A stretch of DNA of 64,000 nt from Verrucomicrobiaceae bacterium UBA1938 (GCA_002336895.1 DDFC01000010.1:62001-126000), one strand, 5' to 3'; shown: positions 53,949-63,479, counted from the first letter of the stretch. Translations and numbers: made by a program. The notes: generated from the letters alone by a model not told the origin.

Positions 53949-54003
53949 GGAGACAGCGGGGGCGGCGCTTCAGCTGGTCTGCTATCGCGTTCCCCGCTTC
54001 AGG

Positions 54004-55215
54004 CTAGCTGCCGCAGCGCGAAATCATAAACAGGCTCAGGAGCACGAGCACCACCGCTGCAGTGATGACGACGGGCTTTTGCTGCTTGAGCTTGCTCAGC
54101 AGGTCGGGGGCGGGTGCCGGTGCCGGCTTGAGGCCCGCTGGGCGCGGGCCCGGGGCAGGGGACATGGCTTTGCGGGGCGGAGCGGGCACCACGGAATTGG
54201 TGACCCCGGATTTGGGGCGGTTCGCCGCCACATGCGGACCTGCGGCGATGGGGATCGTGCTGGAGGTTGCATTGCGCGCGCCCGGCTGCGGGCTCGGGAG
54301 AATGACTGGCGCAGAGCGCAGATTCTGCGGCGGGGGCATGCTTACGCCTGGAGGTGGCGCGGCGGGGGCGGCTGGCTGCTGCTGCACTGGCTGCGGGCGT
54401 GGTGTCGTCTCTGCGGGCTGGGGGGCTTCTCGTTTTTCAAACAGCTCGCGGGCGGCCGCTGCCTTGCGCGGGCGCAGTTCGGGGTCGGCGGACATCAGGT
54501 GCATCACCCAGGTGGTCATCCAGGCTGGCACATGAGACGCCAGCTTGGTCAGGGGCGTGATGTCATGGCCCAGGTGTTTGAGCCGCAGCTCCTTCATCAC
54601 CCGGGCATCAAAGGGCGCGCGCGCTGTCAGCGCCTCGTAGAGGGTGCAGCCCAGCGCATACACATCCGTGCGGCGGCGGGTGGTTCCATCCAGCCACTGT
54701 TCTGGTGCCGTGCAGCGGTAGGCTCGTATCTGCTCCTCGGGGCTGTCGTTTTTGGAGGCAAAGCCCTGGCCAAACCCATGCAGCGTCACCTGCCAGTCTG
54801 CGGCGGATTTTCCGCTGATGCGCACATATTCAGGCCGCAGGCTCCCATGCACGATCGCGTCTTCATGCAGCGCGGAGAGCACCTCCAGCAGCTGCGTGGT
54901 CAGCGTGGTGAATTCCTTTTCTGTGAGCGGGCCGCGCTCCAGCATCTCCGGCAGCGTCTCTCCGGGCAGCGAGCCGGCCACGATGGTGTAAAAGCCGTCC
55001 TTGTCCGCTCCGTAGTCGATCAGACGGTCCAGATGCGTGTCTTGCAGTCCGGCCAGCTGGCGGAAAAGCTCCTTCAGTCCTTCGATCTCCTCAGGCTTCT
55101 GGGTCTTAAAGCGCCGCAGGCGCAGCTCGTCTCCGCGCTTGTTGTCGCGCACGAGCAGCAGCTTGCTGGCAGTGTCCTCTTCGAGAGGACGCAGAATTTC
55201 AAAACGGTTGGACAT
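54004..55215 (-). CDS. Tail-anchored pseudokinase
   Basis: The 403-residue protein has a serine/threonine-kinase-like domain (about 1-260) and a Pro/Ala-rich linker (about 265-375). A single C-terminal membrane segment follows (about 380-399, VVITAAVVLVLLSLFMI), which would hold the kinase fold in the cytoplasm. The catalytic loop HRDLKPEN is HGSLRPEY (123-130), the DFG is HGFG (146-149), and the beta-3 Lys region is LRLRRF. APE (170-172) and DVYALGC are kept. It is probably catalytically dead and acts by binding. It is divergent from potA. A related but more degenerate protein lies at 47182-49533. Confidence 0.8.
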   Translation of the reverse strand: MSNRFEILRPLEEDTASKLLLVRDNKRGDELRLRRFKTQKPEEIEGLKELFRQLAGLQDTHLDRLIDYGADKDGFYTIVAGSLPGETLPEMLERGPLTEKEFTTLTTQLLEVLSALHEDAIVHGSLRPEYVRISGKSAADWQVTLHGFGQGFASKNDSPEEQIRAYRCTAPEQWLDGTTRRRTDVYALGCTLYEALTARAPFDARVMKELRLKHLGHDITPLTKLASHVPAWMTTWVMHLMSADPELRPRKAAAARELFEKREAPQPAETTPRPQPVQQQPAAPAAPPPGVSMPPPQNLRSAPVILPSPQPGARNATSSTIPIAAGPHVAANRPKSGVTNSVVPAPPRKAMSPAPGPRPAGLKPAPAPAPDLLSKLKQQKPVVITAAVVLVLLSLFMISRCGS

Positions 55216-55301
55216 TCGATAAAGCTCGCCTGTCCTGGCGGGTCCCGCAAGCTCCTTGCCACGGCCAATGTTTGCAGGTTAAAGTATTACCCAACCGCTT
55301 C

Positions 55302-56408
55302 ATGGACGATTTTCTAGTCATCGACCACATCTCCAAATCCTTCGGTCAGCAGCGTGCCGTGGATGATGTCTCCCTGACCGTCCGCCAGGGGGAGGCGTTT
55401 TCACTGCTGGGGCCCAGCGGCTGTGGCAAGACCACGCTGCTGCGCATGATCGCGGGTTTTGAGCGTCCGGACAGCGGGCGCATCCTGGTGGCCGGGCAGG
55501 ACATCACCACCCTGCCTCCGGAGCAGCGTCCGGTGAACACCGTCTTTCAAAACTACGCCCTCTTCCCCCACTTGTCCGTGTGGGAAAACGTGGCCTTCGG
55601 CCTCCGCATGAGCCGCCGCCCGCGCGAGGAGATCCGCAGCGGTGTGGACCGCATGCTGGATCTGGTACGCCTTAGCGAGCACGCGCGCAAGCGCCCTGCC
55701 CAGCTCAGCGGCGGCCAGCGCCAGCGCGTGGCCATCGCCCGTGCGCTTGTAAACCGCCCTCAGGTGCTGCTGCTGGACGAGCCCCTGGCCGCTCTCGATC
55801 TCAAGCTCCGCCAGCACATGCAGATGGAGCTCAACACCATCCATGAGCAGGTTGGCACCACCTTCATCTACGTGACGCACGACCAGGGCGAGGCCATGAG
55901 CCTGAGCAGCCGCATCGCCGTGCTCAACAGCGGCAGGCTGGAGCAGGTGGACTCTCCCGCCAGCCTGTATGAAAACCCGCGCAGCAGCTTTGTGGCCTCC
56001 TTCATCGGTGATGCCAATTTCTTCACCGGCGTGGCGCAGGAGTTTCAGCATGAGGGCTACGTGCGTGTCCTGATCGAGGGTCTCGGCAGTCCTCTCGTGC
56101 AGAGCAATGGCGCGGTCTCATCCAATCAGCCGCTGCGCCTCATGGTGCGTCCGGAAAAAATCAGCCTCACCCTTGCACGCCCTTCAAGCGGGGAGCGGGT
56201 CAATGCCTTTCGCGGCGTGGTCGAGGACATCGCCTACTTCGGCTCGCACACGCGCTACCGCATCCGCGCCGGAGAGCACTGCATCCTGGCCCAGCTGCAG
56301 CGCAGCCGCTTCAGCGGCGGAGAGATCGACCCCGCACGCGGTGCCGAGGTGTGGATGAGCTTTCACCCGGATGAAGGCCGCGTGGTGCGGCTGGAGGACG
56401 CGGCATGA
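55302..56408 (+). CDS. potA: Spermidine/putrescine-type ABC transporter ATP-binding protein
   Basis: The 368-residue ATPase energises polyamine uptake. It has Walker A GPSGCGKT (37-44), the Q-loop FQNYALFPHLSVWENV, the signature LSGGQRQR, Walker B VLLLDEPLAALD, the switch in YVTHDQ, and a C-terminal TOBE domain (LRLMVRPEKISL). ATG 55302 begins just before the first strand. It is divergent from the pseudokinase gene and overlaps potB by four bases. No potD (the binding protein) is seen nearby, so the ligand could be another compound. Confidence 0.9.
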   Translation: MDDFLVIDHISKSFGQQRAVDDVSLTVRQGEAFSLLGPSGCGKTTLLRMIAGFERPDSGRILVAGQDITTLPPEQRPVNTVFQNYALFPHLSVWENVAFGLRMSRRPREEIRSGVDRMLDLVRLSEHARKRPAQLSGGQRQRVAIARALVNRPQVLLLDEPLAALDLKLRQHMQMELNTIHEQVGTTFIYVTHDQGEAMSLSSRIAVLNSGRLEQVDSPASLYENPRSSFVASFIGDANFFTGVAQEFQHEGYVRVLIEGLGSPLVQSNGAVSSNQPLRLMVRPEKISLTLARPSSGERVNAFRGVVEDIAYFGSHTRYRIRAGEHCILAQLQRSRFSGGEIDPARGAEVWMSFHPDEGRVVRLEDAA

Positions 56409-57262
56409 GCGCGCGGCGGCAGGCCTCATCGCAGTGGCTGCTCACCCTGCCGTCCCTGGCGTGGCTGGGCGTCTTTTTCGTCATCCCAGCCCTTCTGGTC
56501 TTCGTCACCGCTTTTCGTCCTGCAGACCTGCAGGGTGGCGTGGGCCCGGGCTGGACGCTGGCCACGCTGGATGAGATTCGCGATCCCGCCTATCTGCCCA
56601 TCATCTGGCGCACCGTGTGGGTCAGTGCGGCCACCACCTTCTTTTGTCTGGGGCTGGCGCTGCCCATGGCCTTTCACATGGCGCGTGCCGGTCAGCGCCA
56701 GAGGCAGTGGCTTCTGCTGCTGGTGGTCATCCCGTTTCTGTCAAATTTCCTCATCCGCATCTTTGCGTGGAAGTCCCTTCTGCATCCCGAGGGGCCGCTG
56801 ACGCAGACACTCATCTCCCTGCACCTCCTGCCTGAAAATGCCGTGCTGCTCCATCATGCGGGCGCCGTGCTGCTCGTCATGGTGTACACCCAGCTGCCCT
56901 TTGCCATCCTGCCGCTGTATGCCGCGGCGGAGAAGTTCGACTTCGGCCTTCTGGATGCCGCACGCGATCTCGGGGCCCGGCCCCGGCAGGCGTTTTCAAA
57001 GGTGTTTGTGCCCGGTGTGCGTCGCGGCCTCATTTCTGCCGGTATGATGGTCTTTGTATGCAGCCTGGGGCAGTACGTCATTCCGCAGATGGTGGGCGGT
57101 GTCTCCGATGACATGCTGGGCACCAAGATAGCCCAGCGCGTGTTTTCAGACCGCAATCTCCCCCACGCCAGCGCGCTGGCTGGCGGCATGATGCTGGCCG
57201 TGCTGCTGCCCATGCTGGTGGTGGCCGTGTGGCAGCGCATCGGCAGAAAGGAGGGCGCATGA
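56405..57262 (+). CDS. potB: Spermidine/putrescine-type ABC permease (first)
   Basis: The 285-residue inner-membrane protein has six hydrophobic segments and the permease EAA loop AAAEKFDFGLLDAARDLGAR. It pairs with the PotC-like permease to form the channel. Its start overlaps potA and its stop overlaps the next gene (ATGA at both ends). Confidence 0.9.
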   Translation: MSARRQASSQWLLTLPSLAWLGVFFVIPALLVFVTAFRPADLQGGVGPGWTLATLDEIRDPAYLPIIWRTVWVSAATTFFCLGLALPMAFHMARAGQRQRQWLLLLVVIPFLSNFLIRIFAWKSLLHPEGPLTQTLISLHLLPENAVLLHHAGAVLLVMVYTQLPFAILPLYAAAEKFDFGLLDAARDLGARPRQAFSKVFVPGVRRGLISAGMMVFVCSLGQYVIPQMVGGVSDDMLGTKIAQRVFSDRNLPHASALAGGMMLAVLLPMLVVAVWQRIGRKEGA

Positions 57263-58029
57263 CCCGCTCCCGCCTGCCGGCCCTCCTCGCCTGGGGCGTG
57301 GTGCTCTTTCTCTTCGCACCGCTCGTGGTGCTGGTGGTCAATTCCTTCAATGCCTCGCGCTTTGGCGGTGCGTGGGAGGGCTTTACCTGGGGCTGGTATG
57401 AGAAGCTCTGGGCGGCGGAGGAGGTTTGGCAGTCCCTCTGGCTCACGCTCCGCATCGCCGTCTCCGCATCGCTCGCCTCCATGGTGATGGGCACGCTGGC
57501 GGCGTATGTGCTGCACCGCTTCCGCTCCTGGCTGCAAAACGTGCACCAGGTCCTCATCACCCTGCCACTCGTCATGCCGGACATCCTCATGGGCATGTCG
57601 CTGCTGGCTTTGTTTGTCCTCTCCGGCATTGAAACAGGACTCCTCACCATCTGGATCGCGCATGTCACCTTCTGCCTCAGCTTTGTCACCATGGTGGTGC
57701 TGGGCCGGCTGCAGGACTTTGACTTCACCCTGCTGGATGCCGCGCGGGATCTCGGCGCCACACGCGCGCAGGCCGTGAGAAAGGTGCTGCTCCCGCTGCT
57801 GCTGCCCGGTGTGCTTGCAGGCGGTCTGCTGGCCTTCACGCTCTCGGTGGACGACTACGTCATCACCTTCTTCGTCTCCGGCCCCGGCACCACCACGCTG
57901 CCGCTGCGCGTGGCCAGCATGATGCGCACCAGCCGTTCGCTTCCGGTCATCAATGCCCTCAGCACACTGCTCATCGCCAGCACCTTCGTCATCGCCGCCG
58001 TCAGCTCACGCCTTCAGCGCCGTGCTTGA
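57259..58029 (+). CDS. potC: Spermidine/putrescine-type ABC permease (second)
   Basis: The 256-residue protein has six membrane segments, the EAA loop DFDFTLLDAARDLGATRAQA and the ending typical of PotC (SVDDYVITFFVSGPGTTTLP). The ATG at 57259 overlaps the stop of the first permease gene. A longer frame beginning at 57229 would overlap it more. It is the last gene of the transporter run. Confidence 0.9.
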   Translation: MTRSRLPALLAWGVVLFLFAPLVVLVVNSFNASRFGGAWEGFTWGWYEKLWAAEEVWQSLWLTLRIAVSASLASMVMGTLAAYVLHRFRSWLQNVHQVLITLPLVMPDILMGMSLLALFVLSGIETGLLTIWIAHVTFCLSFVTMVVLGRLQDFDFTLLDAARDLGATRAQAVRKVLLPLLLPGVLAGGLLAFTLSVDDYVITFFVSGPGTTTLPLRVASMMRTSRSLPVINALSTLLIASTFVIAAVSSRLQRRA

Positions 58030-58080
58030 TACACAGCGAAGCTCCTTGTTCGCCTTCAGCTCAGGTGCCATCATGCGCGC

Positions 58081-59826
58081 ATGACCCGTGAAGACGCCGC
58101 CACCATCTTTGAACGCATCGCCCTCCTCCTGGAGCTGAAGGGGGAAAACACCTTCAAGGTGCGCGCCTACCGCACCGGCGCGGAGATCGTCGAAAGCTTC
58201 AGCGGAGACATTATGAAGCTGGCCGCCGAAAATCAGCTCGCAGGCATCAAAGGCCTGGGCGAGGCGCTGCGAGACAAGCTCCACGAAATGGCCACCACCG
58301 GAAAGCTGGAGTTTTATGAGAAGCTCAAGGCCGAGTTTCCAGACACCCTCTTTGAGCTCTTCGACGTCCCCGGCCTCGGGCCCAAAAAAGTCGCCGCACT
58401 GCATGCCGAGCTGGGGGTGTCCTCCATCGCCGACCTGAAACGCGCCTGCGAAAGCGGCGAGGCCGCCAAGCTCTCCGGCTTCGGCGGCAAGACAGTTGAA
58501 AAAATCCTCGACGGCATCGCCTTCCGCGAGCAGCACGCAGCCGAGTTTCGCCAGGATCAGGTGCATGCCCTCGCGCAGGAGATTCTGGAGGCCCTGCGCC
58601 AGCATCCGCACGTCTCTCATGCCGAGGTCTGCGGCAGCTTCCGTCGTGGCAAGGAGACCGTGCACGACCTCGACTTCCTCGTCTCCACCAAGCACCCCGA
58701 GGAGGTCATCGAATACTTTGTGCAGCTTCCCATGGTGGTGGACGTCATCGCCAAAGGCCCCACCAAGGCCAGCGTGCATGCCACGCACGGCGTGCAGTGC
58801 GATCTCCGCGCCGTCTCCAGAAAAGAGTTCCCCTTTGCGCTGGTGTACTTCACCGGCAGCAAGGAGCACAATGTCGTCATCCGCCAGCGTGCCCTGGCAC
58901 GCGGCTGGTCGCTCAATGAGTATGCCTTCACCCCGGTGCCGGATCATGCCGATGCACTGGCCATTCCACCCGTTCACGATGAAGCCGAGCTCTATCGTGC
59001 GCTGGACCTCGACTTCATCGATCCCGAGCTGCGCGAAAACAAAGGCGAGATCGAAGCCGCCGAGCACGGCGGTCTGCCTCATCTGGTGCAGTTGGAAAAC
59101 CTGCGCGGCGTCTTCCACAATCACACCACCGCCAGCGATGGCGGTGCCACGCTGCGCGAGATGGCCCACGCCGCCCATGAGCTGGGCCTGCAGTACCTCG
59201 GCATCGCCGATCACAGCAAATCCTCCTTTCAGGCCAATGGTCTGAACGAGCAGCGTCTGCTGGCCCAGATCGAGGAGATCCAGGCGCTCAATGAAGAGAT
59301 GAAGGACGAGGGCTTCCGCATCTTCACCGGCAGCGAGGTGGACATCCTCAAAGACGGCAGCCTCGACTTCAGCGACGAGATCATGAGCCGCCTTGACTAC
59401 GTCGTCGCCTCCGTGCACAACGTCTTCAACCTGCCCGAAGCCGAGATGACCAAGCGCATCATCCGCGCCATCGAAAATCCGAACGTGACCATGCTCGGCC
59501 ATCTCACCGGCCGCCTGCTGCTCCAGCGCCCGGCCTATAACGTAAACATAGCCGCCGTGATCGATGCCGCAGCCGAGACCGGCACCATCATCGAACTCAA
59601 TGCCAGTGCCTGGCGTCTCGACATGGACTGGCGCTGGTGGAAGCTCGCCAAGGAGAAGGGCGTCAAATGCAGCATCAATCCCGACGCCCACAGCACCCAC
59701 GGCCTGCAGGCCGTCATCTACGGCATCAAAGCCGCCCGCAAGGGCTGGCTCACCCGCAAAGACGTCATCAACTGCCTGCCGCTCGGCCAGGTGGAGGTGG
59801 TGCTGCGGGCCAAGCGCGAAAGGTAG
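58081..59826 (+). CDS. polX: DNA polymerase/3'-5' exonuclease PolX
   Basis: The 581-residue protein joins a family-X polymerase with a PHP exonuclease, used in base-excision and gap repair. It has helix-hairpin-helix repeats (FDVPGLGPKKVAALHAEL) and the nucleotidyltransferase motif GSFRRGKETVHDLDFLV with catalytic Asp residues, plus HGVQCDLRAV. The C-terminal PHP domain shows HNHTTASDGG, LGIADHSKSS and GSEVDIL as metal sites. The length is normal. It starts 51 bases after potC. Confidence 0.95.
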   Translation: MTREDAATIFERIALLLELKGENTFKVRAYRTGAEIVESFSGDIMKLAAENQLAGIKGLGEALRDKLHEMATTGKLEFYEKLKAEFPDTLFELFDVPGLGPKKVAALHAELGVSSIADLKRACESGEAAKLSGFGGKTVEKILDGIAFREQHAAEFRQDQVHALAQEILEALRQHPHVSHAEVCGSFRRGKETVHDLDFLVSTKHPEEVIEYFVQLPMVVDVIAKGPTKASVHATHGVQCDLRAVSRKEFPFALVYFTGSKEHNVVIRQRALARGWSLNEYAFTPVPDHADALAIPPVHDEAELYRALDLDFIDPELRENKGEIEAAEHGGLPHLVQLENLRGVFHNHTTASDGGATLREMAHAAHELGLQYLGIADHSKSSFQANGLNEQRLLAQIEEIQALNEEMKDEGFRIFTGSEVDILKDGSLDFSDEIMSRLDYVVASVHNVFNLPEAEMTKRIIRAIENPNVTMLGHLTGRLLLQRPAYNVNIAAVIDAAAETGTIIELNASAWRLDMDWRWWKLAKEKGVKCSINPDAHSTHGLQAVIYGIKAARKGWLTRKDVINCLPLGQVEVVLRAKRER

Positions 59827-59847
59827 TCCCGAAAATTTAAAATCATC

Positions 59848-60270
59848 ATGGCCAGGAAAAAAGCCGTCAAGCGCAAAGCCGCACCCAAACGCCTGATCGC
59901 AAGGTCCATCACGCTGGTGGACGCAAAAGGCAAGCCTCGCATCCTCCTGGACCCTGGCAATGGCGATGGTTACGCATGCATCTGCCTTTATGGAGAAAAG
60001 GATCGTTCGATCCAGATATCCACCGACCCCAATGGCAGCTTGTCCATCAGCTTGCTTGGCCCACGCTTTGACGCTTCACTGGGCTCTTCTCCCAACAACG
60101 ATGCCGGTTTGTGCATCCGTGATCGCAATGGTCTGCTTGGCACGATGCTGGGCTCTAATCTTGATTCTGGCAAACACCAGCTGGTTCTGTTCCAGGATGG
60201 GCAGCCCGTGTGGAGCAGTGCTCAGCCGCCAAAGGCCAGACGCAGGAAGACGAAGTCAGCCGTTAAATAG
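59848..60270 (+). CDS. Small protein with basic tails and beta repeats, unknown
   Basis: The 140-residue protein has a Lys/Arg-rich N-terminus (MARKKAVKRKAAPKRLIA) and a similar C-terminus (KARRRKTKSAVK). Between them is a beta-rich middle with repeated D-x-x-G-x turns (LVDAKGKPRILLDPGNGDGY, DRSIQISTDPNGSLSIS, LCIRDRNGLLGTML). Such a pattern recalls bacterial repeat proteins with VDxxGxxR motifs; I do not know a function. The basic ends could bind nucleic acid (inference). It follows polX by 21 bases. Confidence 0.55.
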   Translation: MARKKAVKRKAAPKRLIARSITLVDAKGKPRILLDPGNGDGYACICLYGEKDRSIQISTDPNGSLSISLLGPRFDASLGSSPNNDAGLCIRDRNGLLGTMLGSNLDSGKHQLVLFQDGQPVWSSAQPPKARRRKTKSAVK

Positions 60271-60288
60271 TCTGCGCATTCGCTCCCC

Positions 60289-61116
60289 TCACTTTTCCGG
60301 AATAATCCTCAGCGCGTGACTCGCCTTGCTGGCGTACCAGTAGCCGCGTTTGAAAGGGCGCAGATGGATTCCATTCGGGATCGCCACCCCGTTGCTGTCC
60401 TTCGTTCCAGTACCCGTGCTGTCCAGGATCAGCGGCACACCGTCCGGGCTGCGGCCTATCTTGCCCACCCACAGCACCACATGGGAGACATCGCCCTTGT
60501 TGCTCTTCACAAAGAGCAGATCACCCGTGAGCAGCGTCTTTTCAAAATCCTCATACTTCGCAGGCAGTTCGATGCGCTTCACTGCGATGGTGCGTCCTGC
60601 TCCCGGGCCGGGTGCCTCGGTTAGTTCAGCCTGGTCATGCACATCTCCGGTGGGCTTGATGCCCAGCGCCTGGTTGTACACAAAGGCGGTGAAGTTGCTG
60701 CAATCCACCCCCTTCGTCACCGGCGTGGTCTGCTTCTCATCTTTGGGCCAGTCCGCTGGCGGCTCCCAGTCCGGCACATGATGATGCTGGTAGGTGTAAC
60801 CCACAAAACGCAGACCGGTGGCGATCACACGCTGCCTCGACCACTCAGGACTTTTGGAGGCGACTCCTGCGGGCGGGCTGAAATGCTTCGCCGCAGGGCC
60901 CCAGTATTTCCAGCGTTTTTGAAAGGACACATCATACCAGTCGCGGTAGGGCACGCTGGCCTCCTCCTTCCACTCTCCTCTCGAGCCGTTGAGAATATCG
61001 CCGATCAGCTCCTCCTGGGTGAAGGTAAACTCGACTTTGTAGGGCGACTGGTAGTCAGCCGCGGAGATGGCGCTGCAGTACAGCAACAGGCAGAGCAGAA
61101 GCTGGTTGGTCTTCAT
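60289..61116 (-). CDS. Secreted NlpC/P60-like hydrolase
   Basis: The 275-residue protein has a signal peptide (about 20 residues) and an NlpC/P60-like domain with the likely catalytic triad C139 (GVDCSNFTAF), H212 (GDVSHVVLWVG) and H251 (NGIHLRPF). Such enzymes cut peptide cross-links in cell walls or related amides. The N-terminal half (residues 20-125) is unlike known domains. It lies just downstream of the M20 gene on the same strand. Confidence 0.82.
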   Translation of the reverse strand: MKTNQLLLCLLLYCSAISAADYQSPYKVEFTFTQEELIGDILNGSRGEWKEEASVPYRDWYDVSFQKRWKYWGPAAKHFSPPAGVASKSPEWSRQRVIATGLRFVGYTYQHHHVPDWEPPADWPKDEKQTTPVTKGVDCSNFTAFVYNQALGIKPTGDVHDQAELTEAPGPGAGRTIAVKRIELPAKYEDFEKTLLTGDLLFVKSNKGDVSHVVLWVGKIGRSPDGVPLILDSTGTGTKDSNGVAIPNGIHLRPFKRGYWYASKASHALRIIPEK

Positions 61117-61139
61117 GCCTCCAGTAAACGCAGCTGCGG

Positions 61140-62441
61140 TCAGCGGCTTGCATCCAGAAAATCACACACCGCAGCCGCCATCACGGCCACCCCGGTTTTG
61201 AGGCTCTCTTCATCGCAGTCATACATCGGCGTGTGGCCGCCATAGGTGAAGCCTTTTTCCTCATTGGCCACGCCCAGGCGGAAGTAGAAGCCGGGCACCA
61301 CCTGCGCAAAAAAGCTGAAATCCTCCCCGCCCATTCCGGGAATGAGCTCGACCACGTTCTTCTCTCCCACGATCCGGCGAAAGACCGGCAGTGTGGCATC
61401 GATCAGCTTTTGGTCATTGTGAATGCTCGGGTACGTCTTGCGGTACTCCATCTCATAGGTGGCCCCATGGGCCGAGGTTATGCCCTTGAGGATTCGCTCC
61501 ATCTGCTCGATCACCCCATCGCGAAAGGCCGCGTCATACGTGCGCACCGTGCCGCCCAGCTCCACCTTCTCCGCGATGATGTTCTCGCGGTCTCCTCCGC
61601 TGATCGTTCCGATGCTGATCACCAGCGGCTGCCGCGTGTTCGTCTGCCGGCTCTTGATCATCTGCAGCGCCATGATGGCCTCCGCCGCCACGGCGATCGC
61701 GTCCACGCCTTTGTGCGGGGCCGAGCCATGCGCCATCTTGCCGTGAATGGTGATGTGGAAGCGGTCGCTGTTCGCATTGTCATAGCCCGGAGTGTAGCCG
61801 ATCTGTCCGGCCTTCAGGTAATGCACCCCGTCATCCGTGATGCCAGCAGGCTGCACCACCGCCGTGGTGTGCAGGCCAAAGACCGCCGCAGGTTTTGGAT
61901 TCTCCATCACTCCCTCCGCCACCATCAGCTTGGCTCCCCAGTCGCCCTTGTAGGTGGCGGGCATGGCCTCCTCCGCTGGCTGAAAGAGAAACTTCACACT
62001 GCCCTTTACCTGCTCCCGGTGCTTCATCAGCAGCTCAGCCACGCCCAGCGCGCAGGTCGTGTGCACATCATGCCCGCACGCATGCATCACTCCTGGATTT
62101 TGAGAGCGGTAGGGCGCGCTTCGCAGCTCCTTGATCGGCAGCGCATCCATGTCCGCACGCACCGCTACGCAGGCGCCGTCCTGGGCCCCCTTCAGCACGG
62201 CCACCACCCCGGTCTTGGCCACACCGGTTTTGATTTCGGTAAAACCCAGCGCCCTCAGGCGGTCCGCCACCAGCTTGGACGTCCGCACCTCTTCATTCGG
62301 CAGCTCGGGGTGCATGTGAATGTCCCGGCGTATCTCCACCAGCCCCGGAAACATCTCATCGATGCTCTTTTGAAACAGCGCATCGCGGGTGTCTGCGGCA
62401 CAAAGGGAGGTTGAGAGCAGGAGCAGAAAAAGATATTTCAT
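61140..62441 (-). CDS. Secreted M20 family amidohydrolase
   Basis: The 433-residue protein has a signal peptide (about 17 residues) and the M20D zinc-hydrolase pattern: IRRDIHMHPELPNEEVRTSK, MHACGHDVHTTCALG, KFLFQPAEEAMPATY, and GMGGEDFSFF near the C-terminus. Relatives split amino-acyl amides such as hippurate or indole conjugates. ATG 62441 gives the signal. It is next to the NlpC/P60-like gene. Confidence 0.9.
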   Translation of the reverse strand: MKYLFLLLLSTSLCAADTRDALFQKSIDEMFPGLVEIRRDIHMHPELPNEEVRTSKLVADRLRALGFTEIKTGVAKTGVVAVLKGAQDGACVAVRADMDALPIKELRSAPYRSQNPGVMHACGHDVHTTCALGVAELLMKHREQVKGSVKFLFQPAEEAMPATYKGDWGAKLMVAEGVMENPKPAAVFGLHTTAVVQPAGITDDGVHYLKAGQIGYTPGYDNANSDRFHITIHGKMAHGSAPHKGVDAIAVAAEAIMALQMIKSRQTNTRQPLVISIGTISGGDRENIIAEKVELGGTVRTYDAAFRDGVIEQMERILKGITSAHGATYEMEYRKTYPSIHNDQKLIDATLPVFRRIVGEKNVVELIPGMGGEDFSFFAQVVPGFYFRLGVANEEKGFTYGGHTPMYDCDEESLKTGVAVMAAAVCDFLDASR

Positions 62442-62514
62442 AACAGGCAGACGTCGGAGCCGCGTCGGTTTGTTCACACTTCGCTCCATTCCGCCCGTTT
62501 ATCTCCGCTCAGCC

Positions 62515-63393
62515 TCACGCCACCGGCGGCGCATTCAGGTCCAGCCCCAGCTTCTTCAGCTCCCATTCCTTCGAGGCCCAGTCCACCTCCGCAGGCGTAC
62601 CCACAGGCTTCTCATTCGTAAAGATCCCCACGGACATCGCACGCACGCGGCGGTGGGAGGCGTGCTTGTCCACCAGCGGCATGCCTTGTGTTTTCGGGTT
62701 GGGATTCTGCGCAGCCTTTTCCTCCTCCTGCCACACGGTGGCCACCTGATGCAGCGCCACGATGCGGTACCAGTGCCAGGGCAGCTCGCACACCACATGG
62801 TCGCGGCACCAGCGCCAGCTGGCCATGCGCTCCAGCTCGGCGGGGCGTACCAGGAAGCAGCGCACGCATTTCCGCCTCACCACCTGGCGGTCCTCGCATG
62901 TCATGGCAAAGAGCCACGACTCGCGCTGAAAAGGCGTCGTGCCCAGATGGCCGGAGATGTGGTTGAAGGCATCGTTCAGCACCTCAAATCCCAGCACACC
63001 CTCCGTGCGCAGCACGGGTTTGCGCAGGGTGGTGATGTCCGCCATCTCGCGCACGATCTTGCGCGCGGCGGGGTTGTCATACAGATCGTTCACCGTGGTG
63101 CTGGGCATCAGGTTGCGGAAAATGAGGGCGTACTTGTCCGTGCCAGGCACCGGCACCAGAAAGTGCGCCTGAAACAGCACATCGTCAGAGTCACCCCGGC
63201 GCAGGCGGTCCAGCGCCTTCAGGTGCCGGCGGAAGAGCAGGAACCAGCTCGCCCCAAAGCCCAGTAGGAAGCCGATGAACTTGCCCGTGATCTCCGGCAC
63301 CACACGGTTCCATTCCAGATTCCGCAGCCAGTCCGCCACCTGCTGCGCATTCAGACTGCCTGCCCATTGGATGAATTGATCGTAGAGATTCAT
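62515..63393 (-). CDS. Membrane-anchored protein of unknown function
   Basis: The 292-residue protein has one membrane segment (about 36-55, ITGKFIGFLLGFGASWFLLF) and a large C-terminal domain. That domain contains a Cys- and Trp-rich part (CEDRQVVRRKCVRCFLVRPA, then WRWCRDHVVCELPWHWYRIV). I do not recognise the family. Four or five Cys within 50 residues could bind metal or haem (inference). ATG 63393 is the only reasonable start. Confidence 0.55.
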   Translation of the reverse strand: MNLYDQFIQWAGSLNAQQVADWLRNLEWNRVVPEITGKFIGFLLGFGASWFLLFRRHLKALDRLRRGDSDDVLFQAHFLVPVPGTDKYALIFRNLMPSTTVNDLYDNPAARKIVREMADITTLRKPVLRTEGVLGFEVLNDAFNHISGHLGTTPFQRESWLFAMTCEDRQVVRRKCVRCFLVRPAELERMASWRWCRDHVVCELPWHWYRIVALHQVATVWQEEEKAAQNPNPKTQGMPLVDKHASHRRVRAMSVGIFTNEKPVGTPAEVDWASKEWELKKLGLDLNAPPVA

Positions 63394-63479
63394 GAAGATG
63401 ACGGAGGGGAGCGGAGACCGCGGAGGCTAGAGGCAAAACCTTGTTTATCAAGGCGTGAACATCGATTCAAAACCACCTG

